Shown here piece by piece: positions 9,901-10,622 of a DNA stretch of 10,622 bases (position 1 is its first letter; every line of letters begins with the position of its first letter). The notes below the pieces were generated by a model that was given only the letters and a program-made list of their open reading frames with translations, had not been told where the DNA came from and made no database searches. The translations under genes and the position numbers were made by a program. The stretch lies in assembly GCF_000003605.2 (NCBI RefSeq), contig NW_003142305.1:770714-781335 (forward strand). Reading direction: 5' to 3'. This DNA is from Saccoglossus kowalevskii. Its lineage: Eukaryota > Hemichordata > Enteropneusta > Harrimaniidae.

Positions 9901-10305
9901 AAAAAAAGTGTATGTATCAAAAATCAAAAATTCCCAGAATTGTACCTTTCATATATGTATAAACCAACACATAGAGCTGCATTCTATATTTTGTGGAGGG
10001 TCTAAATTAAAGTAGAATTTAAAGTGTTGAAACTTCCTGGAATAGTTTTTCTCTAATTATTCATAATATGTCATCTTGTCTGTGCAAGGTTTTTACCACT
10101 ATAACTAATATGTGTTGTCACACAGATTGAACCACCAAGTGAGATGGTATGTTGTCTTGATGTTCCTGATACAGCATCTGTGCAATTTCACCCAATAACA
10201 AGATACAATGACTTCACAGAAATCGCCAGTCAGTGTAAATACATGCAACTGGATAAGATGCCTTACACTTTTCAACTTGATGATATAAACACTAGTTTTG
10301 TCAAG
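857..10305 (+). CDS. M16 (PreP/C05D11.1-like) zinc metallopeptidase, spliced, 3' partial
   Basis: Spliced gene: join 857-998, 1401-1483, 2603-2761, 3765-3920, 4350-4526, 5308-5448, 5986-6096, 7017-7108, 7795-7972, 8749-8859, 9508-9651, 10126-10305, then beyond the window. All junctions are GT-AG and the frame stays open for 558 codons. Seen: HTLEH (residues 59-63), the inverted zinc motif HxxEH of M16 peptidases; GVVYCEMQG (147-155), matching the family's GVVFNEMKG-type block with the likely third zinc ligand E152; EFYRPENLCLIITG (205-218); LTDTAVSPLQ (301-310); and a charged helical linker (about 455-498). Known of the family: M16C enzymes such as PreP degrade peptides inside a chamber formed by two homologous halves and are about 1000 residues long, so roughly the N-terminal 55% is here. 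There is no clear signal peptide, membrane segment or arginine-rich mitochondrial presequence, so a cytosolic location is inferred. The start is fixed by an in-frame TAG at 839-841. No key residue is missing. The family assignment is strong; the substrate is unknown. Confidence 0.93.
999..1400 (+). other. Intron 1 (402 bp)
   Basis: GTAAGT...TAG intron, phase 1. It is mostly AT-rich, with a GC-rich island at about 1100-1135 containing CCCGGG (1104-1109) and a perfect E-box CACGTG (1124-1129). That island is a possible intronic regulatory site close to the promoter. Confidence 0.8.
1401..1483 (+). CDS. Exon 2: catalytic HxxEH exon (residues 48-75)
   Basis: Follows the acceptor caccatag and supplies two bases of codon 48. 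It encodes TEAHDDDGLPHTLEHLVFMG, where H59 and H63 would bind zinc and E62 would be the general base. It ends at KYPFK before the donor GTGAGT at 1484. The 83-bp exon restores phase 0 after the phase 1 exon 1 junction, which supports both boundaries. Confidence 0.93.
1939..2462 (+). mobile_element. Repeat-array element copy 1 (satellite-like core, hairpin 5' end)
   Basis: Starts with agctccgctg (1939-1948), the same 10-mer that bounds the element in intron 5. A small stem ttgac/gtcaa with loop ttt follows (1949-1961), then a tandem array. No matching cagcggagct is found at the right side, so the 3' end is lost or decayed. It carries no coding capacity and would be non-autonomous. Its architecture, short hairpin end plus ~160-bp tandem core, is like pearl/Helitron-like elements described in bivalves; that class assignment is inference. 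Confidence 0.55.
1998..2462 (+). repeat. Three tandem units of ~158 bp
   Basis: Units start at gacctctctcag: 1998-2155, 2156-2313 and 2314-2462. The first two differ at only about six positions by eye. The third is shorter by several bases and more diverged, and it shares several variants with unit 2 rather than unit 1, as expected from stepwise tandem duplication. The core includes tcatttttggtaaaaa followed by atttttgacttcttgttgaa. Confidence 0.85.
2603..2761 (+). CDS. Exon 3 (residues 76-128)
   Basis: Preceded by tttattttctag and followed by GTAAGT at 2762; phase 0 on both sides. It encodes GVLDLLANRCLAQGTNAWTD followed by HTCYTVTTAG and a helix ending YLDHVLYPTLT. The N-A-W-T and T-x-Y-T-V pattern is the conserved block between the HxxEH helix and the third zinc ligand in M16C proteins. 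The intron before it interrupts the family's continuous KGVLDLLANR block, so the junction is well placed. Confidence 0.93.
3234..3419 (+). pseudogene. Intronic 61-codon open frame, possible gene or transposon remnant
   Basis: Open from just after a TAG (3231-3233) to TAA (3417-3419), with an internal ATG at 3282 giving 45 residues. The translation (for example RVMLLVAINAGQNSMVKQAK, then METQRMEHYLRSKIK) has balanced composition with a predicted helical end, unlike the low-complexity translations of neighbouring intron sequence. I recognise no family. It lies in a GC-richer part of intron 3. Chance remains a fair explanation. Confidence 0.2.
3597..3620 (+). repeat. 12-bp perfect tandem duplication in intron 3
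   Basis: ccagtaataata is repeated twice without change. Probably replication slippage; no function is implied. Confidence 0.8.
3765..3920 (+). CDS. Exon 4: probable third zinc-ligand exon (residues 129-180)
   Basis: Acceptor tgtatacag, donor GTAAAA at 3921, phase 0. It encodes AAFITEVHHINGDGEDAGVV then YCEMQGREN. By analogy with the PreP block ending NEMKG, E152 would be the third zinc ligand. The exon closes with YPGKCGYK, which joins directly to SETGG of exon 5. The donor departs from consensus at +5. Confidence 0.92.
3921..4349 (+). other. Intron 4 (429 bp), very T-rich
   Basis: GTAAAA...CAG intron, phase 0. It is dominated by T and A runs. Acceptor-like tracts tttttttcag also end at 3980 and 4162, before the true one at 4349. 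A 12-bp direct repeat taactttgatat (4141-4152 and 4178-4189) flanks the second. Confidence 0.8.
4350..4526 (+). CDS. Exon 5 (residues 181-239)
   Basis: Acceptor ttttttttcag, donor GTATGT at 4527, phase 0. It encodes SETGGIMLNLRTST, YHKEFYRPENLCLIITGQVK and a helix ending EEKIISK. The FYRPENLCLIITG strand, where M16 proteins switch from the first to the second domain of a half, is a standard family landmark. Open frame continues a little upstream into the intron, but it does not match the family and lies before the polypyrimidine tract. Confidence 0.93.
4568..4602 (+). repeat. 35-nt hairpin at 5' end of element copy 2
   Basis: Ten-bp outer stem (agctccgctg / cagcggagct), two-base bulge cc (4591-4592), five-bp inner stem (tcatc / gatga), three-base loop. 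It is far more stable than anything else in this AT-rich window. Confidence 0.85.
4676..5142 (+). repeat. Three tandem units of ~149-159 bp, related to the intron 2 array
   Basis: The landmark ggggtggtc recurs at 4724, 4883 and 5032 (periods 159 and 149), preceded by a partial tail of a unit. Each unit contains caaaatatgcaaattt, tcaactagtcc or a close relative, and aatgctttcat or ttgctttcat. Shared blocks with the intron 2 units (ttgcttt-atatt, cctct-tcaga-ttgtt, tcatttttggt-aaaaa) in the same order show that the two arrays are diverged members of one family. Confidence 0.8.
5308..5448 (+). CDS. Exon 6 (residues 240-286)
   Basis: Acceptor tgtttatag, donor GTGAGG at 5449, phase 0. It encodes GKLPEYTRPWQAAVPPLEGS, then VTKLIPYASDDEANGMVAVA and FRAPPSK. 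This resembles the start of the second M16 domain of the N-terminal half, where a proline-rich link leads into a beta-strand (MVAVAFRAP). Confidence 0.9.
5449..5985 (+). other. Intron 6 (537 bp)
   Basis: GTGAGG...TAG intron, phase 0. AT-rich single-copy-looking sequence; I see no gene, repeat array or strong structure in it. Confidence 0.8.
5986..6096 (+). CDS. Exon 7 (residues 287-323)
   Basis: Acceptor caaatttag, donor GTAAAT at 6097, phase 0, 37 codons. It encodes a helix (SANMILLEYLTD) followed by TAVSPLQRDFVEI and DDPFCSK. The L-T-D-T-A-V-S-P-L-Q sequence is a typical conserved block in this subfamily and shows that this short exon is genuine. Confidence 0.9.
6097..7016 (+). other. Intron 7 (920 bp)
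   Basis: GTAAAT...CAG intron, phase 0. A minus-strand open frame at 6405-6184 (73 codons, with EDQLSYLGSEGYHIDLASLQ) is less biased in composition than its surroundings and may be a decayed mobile-element fragment; no family is recognised. The rest is AT-rich, ending in a T/G-rich tract at about 6900-6945. Confidence 0.75.
7017..7108 (+). CDS. Exon 8 (residues 324-353 plus two bases)
   Basis: Acceptor tacgtttcag, donor GTAAGT at 7109. It encodes VRYSIIENSEGCMYVKFDNV then PKEKLSSVKD, and leaves two bases (aa) that join the first base of exon 9 to make Lys354. This is one of only two non-phase-0 junctions seen in the gene. The YVKFDNVP strand fits the alternating strand-helix layout of the M16 second domain. 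Confidence 0.88.
7109..7794 (+). other. Intron 8 (686 bp)
   Basis: GTAAGT...TAG intron, phase 2. AT-rich, with an A/T run at about 7520-7575 and an imperfect TATA-repeat stretch at about 7608-7635. No gene or organised repeat is seen. Confidence 0.8.
7795..7972 (+). CDS. Exon 9 (residues 354-413)
   Basis: Acceptor acattatag, donor GTGAGT at 7973. One leading base completes Lys354. The rest encodes MLTALAKIADGTESIDMKRM, a helical segment KSVIHKQVLESLNNMEDRPH and DTFAFIIIGHALYGDSMED. The methionine at 7796 is internal and not a gene start, because the frame joins exon 8 cleanly. Confidence 0.9.
7973..8748 (+). other. Intron 9 (776 bp)
   Basis: GTGAGT...CAG intron, phase 0. It holds a 14-bp palindrome and an adjacent 8-bp hairpin (8206-8240) and a short taataataat run near 8721. 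The minus-strand open frames here are low-complexity translations of AT-rich sequence and I do not call them genes. Confidence 0.8.
8206..8240. repeat. Adjacent palindrome and hairpin in intron 9
   Basis: atatacatgtatat (8206-8219) is a perfect 14-bp palindrome. It is followed at once by atgcacat-aaaa-atgtgcat (8221-8240), a perfect 8-bp stem with a 4-base loop. Confidence 0.8.
8749..8859 (+). CDS. Exon 10 (residues 414-450)
   Basis: Acceptor tgtttcag, donor GTAAGT at 8860, phase 0, 37 codons. It encodes LEGRLNQVSDLKKLSDEPVE then FWKKFLTTYYVKPPCIT. It includes the W-x-x-F-L-T-x-Y-Y-V-x-P-P segment that ends the first half of these proteins, just ahead of the strand continuing as IIGEP in exon 11. 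Confidence 0.9.
8860..9507 (+). other. Intron 10 (648 bp)
   Basis: GTAAGT...TAG intron, phase 0. A GC-richer patch at about 8995-9185 includes a perfect 7-bp inverted repeat caatcca/tggattg (9089-9113, 11-base loop). No gene is recognised; it may be an old repeat copy. Confidence 0.8.
9508..9651 (+). CDS. Exon 11: helical linker between enzyme halves (residues 451-498)
   Basis: Acceptor ctgttttag, donor GTCAGC at 9652 (weaker than the others), phase 0. After IIGEPNRKLMEEMAETEKAR it is dominated by Lys and Glu (SKQVEMLGKDGLKQKAELLE). This matches the helical hairpin linker (the M16C-associated region in PreP, with its EEKARL-type helix) that hinges the two halves of the chamber. The function of the linker is known from the family; its presence here is seen from composition and position. 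Confidence 0.9.
9652..10125 (+). other. Intron 11 (474 bp)
   Basis: GTCAGC...CAG intron, phase 0. A GC-richer patch at about 9690-9830 contains ggttaccggtaa, a perfect 10-bp palindrome ttaccggtaa (9764-9773). The remainder is AT-rich. No gene is seen; the minus-strand open frame at 9920-9720 has no recognisable product. Confidence 0.75.
10126..10305 (+). CDS. Exon 12 (residues 499-558), start of C-terminal half; gene continues
   Basis: Acceptor tcacacag, donor GTAAGG at 10306, phase 0. It encodes IEPPSEMVCCLDVPDTASVQ then FHPITRYNDF and ends LDDINTSFVK. In this subfamily the PPxEM...VPDTxSIxFHPI region begins the catalytically inactive second half. The last donor is followed by intron sequence to the window edge, so the remaining exons (about 450 residues by family length) lie to the right. 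Confidence 0.9.
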
Positions 10306-10622
10306 GTAAGGAAGCTTGTTTGCTCTTGCAATTTGCCAAATGATTTTAAGTAGTTTCTCAAATTTTACATTAACACTGTTAAGGACATTATTTTCCTACA
10401 TCTCTGGTCACTGGGAATGTGCATGAGAACATTGGTGTGAAAACAAATTGTTCCCACGTTCAAATAGCGACAATGAATCCAAACAAAAATAACATTTTAC
10501 GGTACATGAAATGGCTTAATTTTGTAAATTGATAATGTTTAATATAGTACATTGACAGAGATGCAAGTAATATTTGAATCCAGTGTCACTGTACATGTTG
10601 TGTGTTAGTATGCAATGTCATT
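10306..10622 (+). other. Intron 12, truncated by window edge
   Basis: Begins with donor GTAAGG and contains no further exon or repeat that I can support before the window ends. Confidence 0.8.

Overview
The window is eukaryotic genomic DNA, AT-rich, with one protein-coding gene on the plus strand. The gene is broken by GT-AG introns of about 0.4-1.1 kb and runs off the right edge. Joining twelve exons gives one continuous 558-codon frame from the ATG at 857 to 10305. The product is the N-terminal half of an M16 zinc metallopeptidase (inverzincin, HxxEH motif) of the large, two-half PreP/M16C-like type. In invertebrates this type is usually annotated after C. elegans C05D11.1, and I recall yeast YOL098C as a relative. 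The short introns, the absence of vertebrate-type repeats, and intronic elements made of ~158-bp tandem repeats between hairpin ends (reminiscent of the pearl / Helitron-like elements of bivalves) suggest a lophotrochozoan invertebrate, perhaps a bivalve mollusc. That placement is inference; the sequence alone does not prove it.

Layout: 1-856 is upstream DNA. It contains an AT-rich repeated stretch (about 109-235), an unexplained GC-richer patch open in three frames (233-585), and the probable promoter. Exon 1 starts in a YY1/TISU-like context (caatATGGCGACC) with an Inr-like match only 13 nt upstream. Exons 2-4 hold the catalytic zinc site (H59, E62, H63 and probably E152). Exons 5-10 hold the rest of the first M16 half. 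Exon 11 encodes the charged helical linker typical of M16C proteins. Exon 12 begins the second half. Introns 2 and 5 carry two diverged copies of the same repeat-array element, which share a 10-bp end (agctccgctg). Intron 3 contains a GC-richer segment with an unexplained 61-codon open frame. The remaining introns are mostly AT-rich filler with small hairpins.

I saw no RNA genes, CRISPR array, operon or bacterial signals. The gene is a member of a known family, so I do not claim a new system. The points most worth a second look are the paired satellite-like elements with a possibly covarying terminal hairpin, the short-leader TISU-like start, and the upstream GC-rich patch.
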